Notes under the pieces: generated by a model
The model's database searches: none
Told to the model about the DNA's origin: nothing
What the model saw: only the letters and a program-made list of their open reading frames with translations
Part shown: piece by piece, positions 9,541-20,279 of the stretch
How positions within the stretch are numbered: the first letter of the stretch is position 1
Layout of the letters: the number at the start of each line of letters is the position of its first letter
Position numbers and translations under genes: made by a program
Source of the DNA: Phymatolithon calcareum
Taxonomy: Eukaryota > Rhodophyta > Florideophyceae > Hapalidiales
Reading direction: 5' to 3'
NCBI GenBank assembly: GCA_977006965.1
Contig: OZ345354.1
Span: 434,001-498,000, forward strand
Length of the DNA: 64,000 nt

Positions 9541-11140
9541 TCAGTGTCGCTTTCTTTTCTATTTCCTTGACGCCGCAAGATTTACCGACTACTGATGTAT
9601 GCATTATCCCTGTCTTACTACGGGCCTTCCTGCTTCGGTAAGCTTTCTAGCCTCCACATGTAGGTGTCCGCTTACCCAGCAATGGTGCGTCCCTTGTAGC
9701 GTAAGAGTGAAGTCTGTGCTTAGTACTTAGGCTGTTCCCGCGCACCTCCAAGAGAGGAAGCCACCGATTGACAACCAAGTAAATCACGCACTTGCTTCCA
9801 ACCATCTCACCAATTCTGAACCACGCATTTCCGGTCAGCACAATGGAAGTCGTTGGTTTCTAAGTTTCTACACTGGTCCTCACTGGCTTTAACACTACTT
9901 GCTTCAACTCGGTCGTGCCATATCTTCCCAGAAGTCCGAGATCCTCTTCCAACAGCGTCGGATTCTGTGGAAATCTTCCACGAACCATTGCATGAAAATG
10001 TTTGTATGATAGCTTCGCCTTCGCTTCAGCGCTCGCTGTGTTTCTGTCTTCGTCTAGAAATATCAAGTTGTCATTTCAGAGGACCATACTGTAATTTCTA
10101 CAAGCCGAATTCTGTTCCACTGAATCGATCTGGGTAGGACCTGTGGAGCCCACAAAACTTGTCTCCAAATTCCGACGTTGTGCACCTGTGGCCGCCATAG
10201 GTCGACGGGATGCACTCGCCAGCTCTCGTCGATACTCAGCGTCGTGCTCGGCGTTCGAGACACTGTCTCACGCAATGGCGCTCTTCTTCATCAAAATGAA
10301 CGCCGCTCACCTTTAGAGGAGAACGTGATTGCTGAGACCGTGACTCAAGAGCTGTGGCACAGTCCAATAAATACCCATCCAAATCAAAGCTCTACATTGA
10401 TCTGGTCATCAGACACGTCAAACGACGACTTGAACAGTTTGCCTTCCTCGCGAAACTATTTCGTCTCGAGAAATCTAACCATTTTTTCTGGCTGAATGAG
10501 ATGCATTTTTCTGTCCCTGTAGTATACCGAAGCAAGAAAGACTCGTTGTAGATGTCCATTGAAAACTCCGCTATAGAATTGAATCCTATTACTCTAAATT
10601 ATTTGGGCATGCTTCCGCGTGGATGGATGGATCGGTGGGTTTCTGATTATTTGAAGTTCCCTTTGTCAATTATCACTGCACCTGAGACACTTTTCGTTGC
10701 GGTGCAATCCTTCGCTTACGTTTTCCGTTGCTCAAATTATTTAATCGACTTCGGCCATTTACTCTGGACAGTATCAACTGCCATTTCCAGCATCTCTCTT
10801 TGCATATCGGAAAGTCTCTGCTTGCGCGTTATGTTTGAAATATCTGTGAGAGCTTGATCGAGTTCAAAATCCTCGTTTCTTGCTTGCTCTTGCCATGGGT
10901 ATGGGAAGCGGTGAAATAATCAGTACATGTACAGAGTTTTCGGAGTGGTTGAACTACAGAAAACTCAAAAATCAGGGGAAACCCCTGAAATTCAACGTTT
11001 CTCGGACATTCCGGAATCTACCTGTTTGGGTTCAGTGAGAAGCTAGATCTCTTTGTCAAACCTCTTTTCACAAAGACGTGCAGTGGAATATTCACTGTTT
11101 GGCTTTAATGCGCTTAAAGCTGTTTTTATAAAGTTTTCTT
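9541..11140. other. Anonymous duplicated DNA
   Basis: Matches 44320-45990 in copy 2, with small indels. About 125 bases present in copy 2 near 44590-44690 are missing here at about 9866. Only short frames occur on both strands and no RNA gene is evident. No function can be assigned. Confidence 0.4.
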
Positions 11141-12490
11141 ACAGTGTCACTTACGCCGTGCCTACCCTGGCTATTCTCGACAGATGGGTGCGGAGCAGGC
11201 GTGGCGGGGACCCTTTCGGAACCCCTCGGTAAATTATGCACCAGGTTGTCGTTTCGTCTCCAGCCGGTGCGATCCACGACGGCTTTAGCAGATACGACAC
11301 CATCCTCGATATGTGGGGTGGCAGTTTGCTCTTCAGTCTTTCCATGAGGATGTCCCTCGGCATCATGCCATAAGCTGCTCATAGGTCGAATACTGCCACG
11401 TATGGGTGACCTTGCCGCAGTATGTTTTTTGCGTGGAGTGTGGCCAAATAAGTGCTCTTATCCCTTTGAAAGCCAAGATGTGCCTTGTTGAAGCGATAGT
11501 GCTCCAGTATGTAGGAGTCCGGGTCAAAGTCGATCACGTTCCTGACCTTTCTCAGTAGGGAGATAGACCTGTAGTTCGTCGTGTCGTGCAGTGGGCCCTT
11601 CTTGTATATTGGCATAAGTGTTGCTTGTCGCCATTGTCTTGAAAGGCACTTCAGTTTTCCGCATGTCTCCCACAGCCTTGGAGGCGAGCAGAAAGAGGAA
11701 TATTCCTTATGATATTCCCGGGTCTACTCCCGCCATCATCAGACTACCGAAAGCACGTCACCGCCAATTGGCGATTAAATGGGCATTCGGACGTTTTCCC
11801 CCATTGAGTACCACACTTCTGGAAGACAAATTCGGTGAAATCGTACCAACTCTCATGAACAAGCTCGAAGTGTACCTTCAAAGATATCGAATAACAGAAG
11901 AGGAGACTAGTGAGACTGAAAAGGCACTTGACAAAGTACTATTCCTCACAATCGTCTTTTATGACGACATGGAATAGACCAAGACAAAATAGAACGGCGA
12001 CGCTGAGATTCCTACGAACAGGACAAGTGGACTCTAAGCTTTTCCCTCCACCTTCTCTGGAGGAGGGTTTTTGCAGCTAGGGCTACGACGATAGCAACGA
12101 GCTTTTGCGGGCTTTAACGGAGCTACCAAGGTAGTAGCATCTGAAACGCATCTCCCTTACAGTCTTATGAGTGTTTCTGAGGGCGTTTAATAAATTCAAA
12201 ATTCAAAAAAAAAAAATGTCTCCCACAGCGCTAGTACCATGTCGAAGCTAGCCTCCTTGTTGTCTTGCAGTTTCTCAACAGCAATGCCGTCTGAGCCAAC
12301 TGCCTTCCCTTTCGGCGCCCTCTTAAAGGCTCTTCATAGGTGCCTTCTCATTGTCCTGTTGACTGTAAAGCTCTCAAGGTTCACGTTCCAGACCTTTTCA
12401 GATTTGCATACGCTCGCAGTGTGGGGGGAAAATTTGCTCGGATACACAGGGGCTCGGTTCTTTTTGAGCCCTGAATTGCTTGTTCATCGT
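11141..12490 (-). mobile_element. Old LINE reverse-transcriptase fragment, minus strand, interrupted
   Basis: Minus-strand frames, broken by shifts, contain GPLHDTTNYRSISLL, the N-K-AHLGFQRDKSTYLA block, a D-L-S-A-A-Y-like block and a degraded PQGSP block. These are reverse-transcriptase palm and finger motifs of the LINE family in this window. A younger LINE (11677-12215) is inserted in it. The uninterrupted partner is about 45990-46745. Confidence 0.7.
11677..12215 (+). mobile_element. 5'-truncated LINE with poly(A) and 14-bp target duplication
   Basis: Flanked by the direct repeat ATGTCTCCCACAGC at 11663-11676 and 12216-12229. Copy 2 has a single ATGTCTCTCATAGC at the same place. The element encodes the extreme C-terminus of a LINE ORF2 (ending YDDME), a 3' UTR, an AATAAA-like signal and an A-run. 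The tail matches that of the insert at 40323-40690. It entered an older minus-strand LINE after the segmental duplication. Confidence 0.88.
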
Positions 12491-13534
12491 GATGCTGTGA
12501 TTAAAAGATGTTCCTTTCGCGTGGCTCTCATTTGAGAGCCAATTCACAATCTGTTGCTAAACAGCGAGGAGCAATAAAAACGCGGCTCTTCATGAATTTT
12601 CCACTGTTCAAAGAATGACTAATGTTTAAAAAATGACAGGAGCTTCGTTCCAGCGCCGATATGAGAGAAGAGTATAATTTCTAAGCATGTGGTGGCACAT
12701 GGATTCCGTGTCGTTGTGTTTCCAAGATGTAAGCAGCGGGCCGCATATTACGACGATCGCGGGAAATGTCGGAATTCTTTGCCGGGAATGCAAGTGCTAA
12801 ACGCACAACTCGTAGGAGCTCGAATACGTTTTGCAGAGACGCCAGCCGTTCGTCGGACCGCTACTGATTTCTCCCCCTACTCGCGACGTAGGGTACGGGG
12901 TCTCGCCTCCCGTTAGCGGCGAACGTTGGTTCTTCACCGAAGTGGTGGGATTGCAATGAAAAGGCTTTACCTTGACGATGTAAATGATACGGTTTGAACT
13001 TCATCCCTCGTTCCTCTCCCACGCCGGCAACTTCGGCCTATTACTAAATACGGCGGGAGGTTAATGGGATCATACTCTAATCCTAAGCCAGCTTCTGTCT
13101 GCTGGGTGTTTTCACACGTATATCTAACCGAGACAAACCTTATTACTTCTTCGACATTCCGCCCTGTGAGGCATACCGAAATGCAGGCTCTGAAGCGGTG
13201 AGGGCAAGTTCTCTCTTTGGAGGCACTCGTGGAGGGATGGTTTTCGTTGTGCTGAGTGTCACCACAATAGGAGTCCTTCCAGTATGCATGAATATGTGAT
13301 CCGATCTAGCGCCCGATGACAAGGAAAGGTGAGATGCTTCTCGTCAGCTCTCATTGGAAGTACGAGATAAGGTTACAATTGAGATGTCTTCTCATTCGCT
13401 TTTAGTTTGAGGTTATTTGTTCTTGCCTCGCTTTCATATAGCTTCTCTCACCCGCCTACTTATTACAGTTTGTCTAGACCATCTTGTCAGTCAACTCTAG
13501 CTTCTGGCCAAGGCAGTGATGCTCGGCGTAATTT
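12491..13534. other. Duplicated non-coding DNA with a copy-1-only block
   Basis: The block at about 12705-13178 is absent from copy 2, which reads GGTGGCATAACGAAATGC across the point. No clear target duplication, tail or inverted ends are visible, so insertion here and deletion there are both possible. The rest matches about 46745-47640. There is no credible gene. Confidence 0.4.
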
Positions 13535-13788
13535 GTAACTAGTGGATGGTGTTTTGTTGAAAGGGCTGATCTTTAGTTGATGGTCTTCACGCTGGAGATG
13601 ATGCTTAGTTCCATGGTTGCTGGAGAAGGCTATCTTGCTTAAGTAGTCTAACTACATTCAGTGTGCCCGTTGTTGTGCGCTTTCGGTGAAATAACTAGAC
13701 TAGTGTCGGTCCACGCCAGTGTCAATGAACATAGAGTGAACGGTGAGTTATCGGACTAACACACAGTGAACAGAATTTGAACGTTACT
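13535..13788. mobile_element. MITE-like dispersed repeat, copy A
   Basis: About 250 bases from GTAACTAGTGGATGG to GAACGTTAC. It matches 25989-26221 and is absent at the collinear site of copy 2 (about 47656). The ends form only a short inverted match (GTAAC / GTTAC) and nothing inside looks coding. It behaves as a small non-autonomous insertion. The superfamily is unknown. Confidence 0.55.
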
Positions 13789-14060
13789 TATTTCACAGCC
13801 ACTTCCACTTGTTTTTTCAGCTTAAGATCGGAACGTCTTGTTAGATGTTCGTTTGCGGCTTGAACGTCTTAACGTTACAATCACTGCTTCGAAATCGATG
13901 ATCATCGTATGCCTCTTTCCTCTCTAAAATACTTGCAGTTACTGATAGCAATGTCTCATGACCAAGATACCCTGATTGTCCTCGCAATTGTAGAGAACGA
14001 AGACGTGCTTACTCAACGACTAGTGCTAATATCATATCAGCACCTTAGCAGACACTGGCG

Positions 14061-15072
14061 TTATGGTAGTACATGGATTCCGCCCTGTGTGGTGTGCCGC
14101 AACGCGCAAGGAAGCTGGGAGAGAAGACAGAAGGAAATGAAAGAAGGCAACATTCGGTGGTTCACCGACAGTAGGAGCTGTCTGGATGCATTGGCCGGAC
14201 AGCCTCGGATGTATGGCGAAATGACAAGGAAGCTGTGGGAAGCCATGGAGGCATTGATGGAGGGCAACGTCACCATCGAGGCGATTTGGGTTCCAAGCCA
14301 CTGTGGGATACCTGGGAACGAGAAAGCCGACGAGCTTGCTTGTCGAGGCATTACGGAATCATATATCGTGACGCATCAAGGCGTACTCTTGACCATGGAA
14401 GCCGCGCGGTCCATAATTAAACCGCGCAATTCGATGAAACCAAGAAGTGTGCAGTTTCTACCGTCAGAACTCCGGATTAGTCACAGACGTGCTGAAGTCA
14501 TCCTAAATCAACTTTCCGCAGAATGCTGCTCGCTGGTAGCAGCTTTTCACCGGAAGGACGATGGCTCGGCGGAATACGACCCCATGTGCAAGGCCTGTCC
14601 AGGTGGAACCAAAGAAAATGTTGATCACTTAAATCTTCGCTGTAGTGGGCGTGCTTTATCAAGACGGCAGACTATTGGTAGAGTAGGCCCTAAAACGGTA
14701 GAGGAATTATGTAGTTAGAAACCGCTTGAAGTACTCAAATTCGTGAACAATGAGGGTGTTGCTTGACAACCCCTGATGTTAACTCTAGTTAACATCTTCT
14801 GCAGTAAAGAAAGAAAGAAGGCAGAGAGATGATTAGCTACCGTGAACGTCCTAAATGGTTTCCAACCCGGGCATCCCTTTGAAGGACGGCGAATGAAGAT
14901 CGGCTGCGTAGTGATATGGATGTTAAGCTGAACCATGGTCTACACTTAGTGCAGCTTGGACAGCTGTTGTGACATCAAGTACCACTCGTATCTGTTAAGG
15001 TCTACTAGAGCCGTAAGGATGCGGAGTTGTTCCATCAGCTTCGAGAAATCCCGCAGTAAAAGAGAGAAAGAA
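14061..15072 (+). mobile_element. 5'-truncated LINE encoding RNase H and a C-terminal zinc finger
   Basis: Flanked by AGACACTGGCG at 14050-14060 and 15073-15083. The frame (to 14718) contains an RNase H signature, FTDSRSCLDAL and then WVPSHCGIPGNEKADELA. A Cys/His cluster follows (CKAC, then DHLNLRC), as at the end of LINE ORF2 proteins that carry RNase H. The 3' region ends in AGAGAGAAAGAAA. An internal CTGCAGTAAAGAAAGAAAG at about 14800 looks like a second 3'-end motif, so the 3' part may be composite. Copy 2 carries the empty site near 47928. Confidence 0.82.
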
Positions 15073-15073
15073 A

Positions 15074-15235
15074 GACACTGGCGTGCTCGTGCAGATAATG
15101 CCATTAGCAACAGCATATTAGCAATTTAGCAGACACTGTCGTGTGCTTGATTAATGACGGTATATCAGCACCTTGGCAGCCACTGCCGTTCGTGCTGTTA
15201 ATGTCGTTACCAAAAGCATATTCACCCTCTCTTAG
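15074..15235. repeat. Degenerate 62-bp tandem repeats with palindromic core (copy 1)
   Basis: About three units of the form GCAGACACTG(C/T)CG, then ATAATGCC(A/G)TTA, then (A/G)GCATATTAGCA. Some units contain the near-perfect hairpin ATGCCGTTAGCAACGGCAT. The same array in copy 2 (about 47918-47988 and 52017-52110) is split by the two-ORF LINE. The setting, directly upstream of a TATA-like site, suggests promoter or LTR repeats. Confidence 0.55.
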
Positions 15236-15330
15236 ACCGCTCCTGTGGACTTCTGATTCCCCATATAAACTAGACCTAAGGTAGATCGTAACAGAGCTAG
15301 AGATCGCAGAGGCACATGCACCCTTCTCAA
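15236..15330 (+). promoter_or_regulatory. TATA-containing LTR-like or promoter segment (copy 1)
   Basis: CCATATAAACTAGACC (TATAAA at 15264-15269) follows the 62-bp repeat array and precedes a pyrimidine-rich CTTCTCAACACTCACC stretch. Copy 2 has the equivalent (TATAAG at about 52155). The layout resembles the U3-R part of a copia-type LTR, but no second LTR, primer-binding site or TG..CA ends were found. Confidence 0.35.
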
Positions 15331-16753
15331 CACTCACCAACCTTTCTCTCAACTAAAGATTACCTTCCGCTTCGTCAATCATCTACGCTTTGCACGTTCC
15401 ACAATCATCGTTTTGCAAGTGAAACGACACCAACCGCAAGGTTCTGTACCCGGCGACTGTCGCATTGGCGACAAGGGAGGCACGGCACAATCCTACTACA
15501 TCGGAAATCTGAACTCATGGCTCGCGGTATCAAAATCGAGGACTCAGCAGACATTACGCCACACAGTCTTGCGGCACGCAGGACTTCTGCGGGAAGGAAC
15601 AGGAAGGCAATGTCATGCAGAGATGCTGTCTGCAGATGATTTCACTCAAGGTTGTGCATGTCAGTTGGCCAAGTATTGGATTTGCGACTCAGTCGCACAA
15701 TCAGAAAACTGTGGAGCACCATACTTTCGCAGCACTGACAATGCTCCTCACGGACCACAAATCCTTCATATATACGCGAGCAGGACGCAAAGATGTCGGG
15801 GCATTGGGCATTGGTCAAGTGGAAGGTATGAGAGTTCGTTGAAGCCTTTCACATCGTTCGAAAGGAAATGTAGACTCTATTAGATCTCCATTCTGACCTC
15901 TTTCTCGCCGCCTCCAGTGCGAGTTCAGAACGCGTTGCCTGTGCCTTATGGAAGCGGATGACCTATGTCAAAAACTGGTGACCCATGACCTTCCCGAGGT
16001 GTGCATGGCCGTCGGAAAAAAATCTGCGCCGCAATTCACGAGCGATTTCATTGCGCCGCGACGAGGCGGATTGCTTCTGTCCGATTCAATGCACAGCATA
16101 GATTCTGCAAGTATTTCTTCATTATAGGGTCAGTGGATATCGGTGCAATGTGAACCGAAGGCGTGGATTTTGTTTGGACAAACACCTTTTGAAGCTTTTG
16201 TAAGTGAGCATCCGATTCTGTCCAGAGGGAGTTTAGACCGTTCTCTCCGCGTCTACTACTGGCTTGCGTTGCATCTGTTCAGTCATGCCTGAAACTGCAC
16301 AGTGAAAATCAAGTTGAATACACCGTATGCTTAACGATATTCAGACCAGCTTGGGTCCATGTTCAAAAGCAAGCCTGCAGTATAAAAAGTCATCACCTCT
16401 TCCATTGCTGCTGCATGACTGTGCGATTCTCCGTATGTCCTAGCGTTCCGGTGATTGGGACATTCAAGCCTGATGAAGAAGGGCATTAAATGCCGATGGA
16501 AATGATGCCAAAATTTACTCAACTGCCCGTTTGCAAGCTGCAACTACGAGCGAAATACTGGGAATGAATTATGGTGCCCCTGTTCAATTTATTCTAATGG
16601 CATGCTACTATGTGTTGCCCCGGATTTTCTCACTAAGGAAGTTCGCCATTCATGCTAACATGCCATGCGAGAATAAGTTAAGCAGGGGCAGTATATGCCC
16701 ACATAATGTTCTGGATATCTCATCAAAAAGTATGACAACTGCTCTGTGGGCAA
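15331..16753. pseudogene. Decayed coding-like DNA, unrecognised (copy 1)
   Basis: Collinear with 52200-53640. Short frames (for example 15413-15883) are partly conserved between copies, but each is broken differently and no domain is recognised. If the upstream TATA-bearing segment is an LTR, this would be remains of its internal region. Confidence 0.35.
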
Positions 16754-17776
16754 CGGGGTCTGAGATTCGCCTAACTCTGCACGAATAAATTCGTGAATAA
16801 ACGAATGAAATATTCGCGAATGTCGAATTCACGTTCACATAAGCCCCGTTAGCGAATATTCAGTAAATCCACGCTGACCGAACATTCACGAATTTTTTAT
16901 TCATGTTCACGTTCAGTAATTTTTTATCAGTGAACATTCATTCACTTTCAGTTCGCCGAGGTTGAATCTAGTGAACATTCGTAGGGACCACTACTCCATA
17001 TGATAAGATGTGTGCCCCCGGACCAGGGACATATGTGGACCAATGATCCATGGTATATGAAGGATGAGTATCCCAACAAAATGACACCCACCATAGACGT
17101 GATAATGCGAGCCAGAGACCTTCGTTGGAACTGGCTTGGTCGCATTCTTAGAATGGACGAGCGCCGCCTGGTCCGCCAGGTGCTGATTCAATGCGTCAGA
17201 CCAACACCTGAATCAATCTTTAGTGACTTACCTAGCCTAGACGTCCAAACCGCAGTCCAGCTCGCTAGCAATAGAATAGAGTGGAAAAAACTCAGACCCT
17301 CGAATCGCTGCTAGACCCATTAGGGGAAAAGGCAGAATGAATGAATGAATGAATCCCAACAAAATGTGTGCGAGCGCATGTGGAGAACTGGCAGAATGGA
17401 TGGGATGCAAGCTCCCCTTGCAGTTGATGCAGCTTATGATACGACGATGCTGAAATCGCCACGAAATTTACAGCTGTTAACATAATTTCATGGCGCTTGT
17501 GGGTTGAGCGCGACGAATCAAAATTATGTCAGTTTTCGGAAAAGTTTCGTGAATCATTCGCGAATGTTAGCGAATTTCGTTCACATTCAGTTCATTGCAA
17601 TGTGTTAGAGCGAATTTTCATTTACATTCAGTTCACAATCATGTCACAAGAGAATATCATTCCCAATTCATTCACTTTATTCTAGAGAATATTCATTATA
17701 TTTTTCAAAGCGAACATTAGCGAATATTCATTCACGTTCACGTTCATTGTGGATTGTAAGCGAATCTCAGACCCTG
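16754..17776. mobile_element. Non-autonomous hAT-like element, copy-1 specific
   Basis: Terminal inverted repeats C(A/G)GGGTCTGAGATTCGC (17 bases, one mismatch) and an 8-bp target duplication GTGGGCAA (16746-16753 and 17777-17784). The collinear site in copy 2 (about 53632-53645) is empty. The interior is packed with subterminal copies of GAATATTCATTCACGTTCAC-like motifs and has no transposase. A small RTE-like LINE is nested inside (17084-17352). Confidence 0.85.
17084..17352 (+). mobile_element. RTE-like LINE fragment with (GAAT)n tail, nested in hAT
   Basis: Flanked by a perfect 14-bp duplication ATCCCAACAAAATG at 17070-17083 and 17353-17366. It encodes the end of a reverse-transcriptase protein (LRWNWLGRILRMD, then RQVLIQCVRPTPESIF) and ends in four tandem ATGA/GAAT units. 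Microsatellite 3' tails are typical of RTE-type LINEs. Related fragments are at 22230, 32390 and 55739. Confidence 0.82.
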
Positions 17777-17960
17777 GTGGGCAACACTCCGCCAGGTGAA
17801 TGCCGCGTGAAACGGACATTGTTTATGAGGAGTCCAGCAAAACTGCCGGAATCCATATTCTCAGAAACAATATGCCTTCTCATTGCGTCGTGGCATCGAA
17901 GCCCTTTGGGTTGAGACCATCGATGGGTGTCTATGTTCTTCCGTTCGCGCTCGTTCTCAC

Positions 17961-19056
17961 CAGTGGTACTAGCAATATTATTTTTATTTAGAGACAAATA
18001 GGAAGTGCAATGACAATCCTGGCGATTGACTGCAATAAGTATTGTAATAAAGGATCTCAGCGCAATATGAAAACCAATATCGAAAATCTATGTCACGTTC
18101 ACGCCAGGTCGTTGTACTCCGTAGCTTCGTGCAGAAGTTGATTAATACGATCACTTCTTCTATTTGACATGGCAGGAGATACTATGTTCTGGCTTCATTA
18201 CGTCCTGTTCACTTTCAAAAACACCAGAGCCTCGAACAGGAGGGGCGTCATCGTCGTCCTGTTCTCGGTCAAAACGTACTATGCAAGTAACCGACGTCGT
18301 TCCATGAAAAAGAAGCATTGCAATTCGTCGTTGTTCATGTATTGCATCATGATACACTGCCATTAAATGATCTTCGTTTCCACTTGACACGCATGACGTC
18401 AAGTGATTGTACCCCGTTGGTTCATCCCTGACCCTTCTATAAAGTAATCTCACCCCCAGCTTTGCAATGAGCAGCCCTCGGGCATTCGAAGATGCAGTGC
18501 ACCACATTTCGGCAAATATCGCCACTGCTTCGCGACATTACATCATTTATCGTCTTGTCTTTTTTCGTCATCAACAGCTTAACGACTTCTTTGGGCATCG
18601 ATTTTCTTCCTGTGCGTCTAGAAGCCATCAAGACTAGCGTTATTATTGACTCTGTTCGGTCAAACAGACCTTGCAAGATGAAACTGCGCTTCACCGAGCA
18701 AGCTACCTTAGGACAGACTGGCGTGTTGATAGCCTGCATTTCTATCGTGGCCCTCAATGCACATGTGGATTGAGCGCCACGTTAGTACTATGGTGATCCT
18801 AAGCAGTTGAATTGAAGCTCTACGTTTGTGACAATTAAAGATACTGTATTATACGTACCGAGACCGTGGAGACGGTGCGTGCGTCCGACGTACACTGTCC
18901 GCTCAAAACGGTCAGACATTTTGCAATAAAGCTACGTATTGCAATAAAGAGGGTTCCTGCAATACTAATTGCAATAAGGTGGGTTGCTTGCAATTTCCCT
19001 CCAATAACAGTATACTGCAATATATTGCAATTGCAGCATACTGGATAGGACCCCTG
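17961..19056 (-). mobile_element. hAT element with BED-type N-terminal transposase remnant (shared with copy 2)
   Basis: Starts CAGTGG, ends CCCCTG, with a slightly diverged 8-bp target duplication (GTTCTCAC / ATTCTAAC; ancestral GTTCTAAC in intact genes). On the minus strand at about 18200-18650 there is GRKSMPKEVVK, a Cys-containing ECPRAAHCKAGGE segment and GYNHLTSCVSSGNEDH. This matches the BED-finger N-terminus of the larger hAT at 22885. No catalytic domain remains. The same insertion is at 54091-55228, so it predates the segmental duplication. Confidence 0.82.
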
Positions 19057-19625
19057 ATTCTAACAATCCGCACCTACCGCTCGCATCGGGACTGAATCAG
19101 GGATGGTGCCGATCTCATTGCTCGACATTGCTGTTTGTCGTGCAATTAAACAATTCAATTGCTCACTACGGTTAGTCAGCAATGCGGATTGCAATTTGAA
19201 TACTTCCCGCAATAGTCAAGTTAATTGTTTGTTCATGCCTCTTCTCCTAGGTGTACGAAACTTTCGTCTTCTGCGATAGCCTGTCCAGCACGCTGGTTGA
19301 CAACGCTTGACATAGCTTTCTTCACAGTTTGCTCATCCCAGTAAGAGCGGTTGACTTTGAGGAAAAGCATCGCCTCGAACACAATAGGAGACGTACGTTT
19401 CCTGTGATCAAGAAAAATATGCTTTTCCATAGACTTGTTTCGGCTTCGGTTTCGGAATAGGTAATACCATGATTCGAAGAATGAAATTTGTTTAGGTGTT
19501 GTCGAGTGGGTCTGGTAGTGTGCTTTGGATAAATGTACGACTTCACTTTATATATTGACTCTTCTATCTGTCTTTTTAGAAACGGCACTCTAGACACCCA
19601 TACCGTTATACATGAACGGGTGAAT

Positions 19626-19709
19626 GAATTCAACCATCCATGTGATCGTTCTGTTGTAATGGTCTACGCAGACCACTACAACAGAACGATCACATGGATG
19701 GTTGAATTC
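19626..19709. repeat. 40-bp-arm near-perfect hairpin
   Basis: Arms 19626-19665 and 19670-19709 are complementary at 39 of 40 positions (the exception would be a G-U pair in RNA), with a 4-base loop ACGC. The outer ends are GAATTC. It lies inside the hAT element at 19098. Confidence 0.9.
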
Positions 19710-19720
19710 AGGAACGTTGT

Positions 19721-19821
19721 AACTGTACGTATAATTTTACGTACAGAACACTAGGGGAGCACGGAAACATTTTGGGCCGATAGTTATTTGGTTGATTTGG
19801 GCCAAAATGGTGCCGTGCTCC
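19721..19821. repeat. Two further foldbacks beside the long hairpin
   Basis: CTGTACGTA / TACGTACAG forms a 9-bp hairpin at about 19722-19747. At about 19755-19821, arms beginning GGGGAGCACGG and ending CCGTGCTCCCC match over about 24 bases with two mismatches, enclosing about 20 bases. The second may itself be a small foldback insertion. Confidence 0.7.
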
Positions 19822-20279
19822 CCCGGTGAACGCTTATACTGGCCCGAGTTATATAATAAAATTAGATGCTACCGACAACCAATTACCACGTACTACGCAT
19901 GATACATTTGAAGTGATCGTTATTTCCGACAACTCTGCACTTGTTGAACTATACACTCTCGTACAACCTACCAGCAATTCGAGTTGCAATTCTTCAACAG
20001 AACCCAACTTGGGTCGAATTGCTACGAATTGCAATTAATTGCAATAGCAATGGATTGCGCACCACCCTGGACTGAATGTGTCATATCCTGGGAAAACAAA
20101 CTCCTCTGCATACTTGACTCGTTTTCGCGCCAACGTGTCTCATTTCAGATCTTGTAAAAACAACGTTTGCTCTCTCTTTATGACGGAGGTGCCGGTAAGT
20201 GCGAACGCAACAAGTTTTTCGTTCTGTTTCTAATGTGTCTTGCTAACCTGTACATACGCTTCTGCAGTATATCATTCTG

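Larger units (their letters stand above)
19098..20069 (-). mobile_element. hAT element with C-terminal transposase remnant, copy-1 specific
   Basis: Inverted ends CAGGGATGGTGC / GCACCACCCTG and a perfect 8-bp duplication GACTGAAT (19090-19097 and 20070-20077). The minus strand at 19233-19430 encodes the hAT dimerisation tail (LFLKVNRSYWDEQTVKKAMS). The interior holds a cluster of strong palindromes (19626-19821). Copy 2 has an empty site near 55262. Confidence 0.85.

Noticed and set aside
14940-15072. Second complete 3' end inside the RNase H LINE as a separate insertion
   Set aside because: A CTGCAGTAAAGAAAGAAAG motif at 14800 suggests it, but no target duplication separates the two parts, so one composite element is listed.
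15074-15235. CRISPR-like array
   Set aside because: Repeats are degenerate with no unique spacers of constant length, and the window is eukaryotic.
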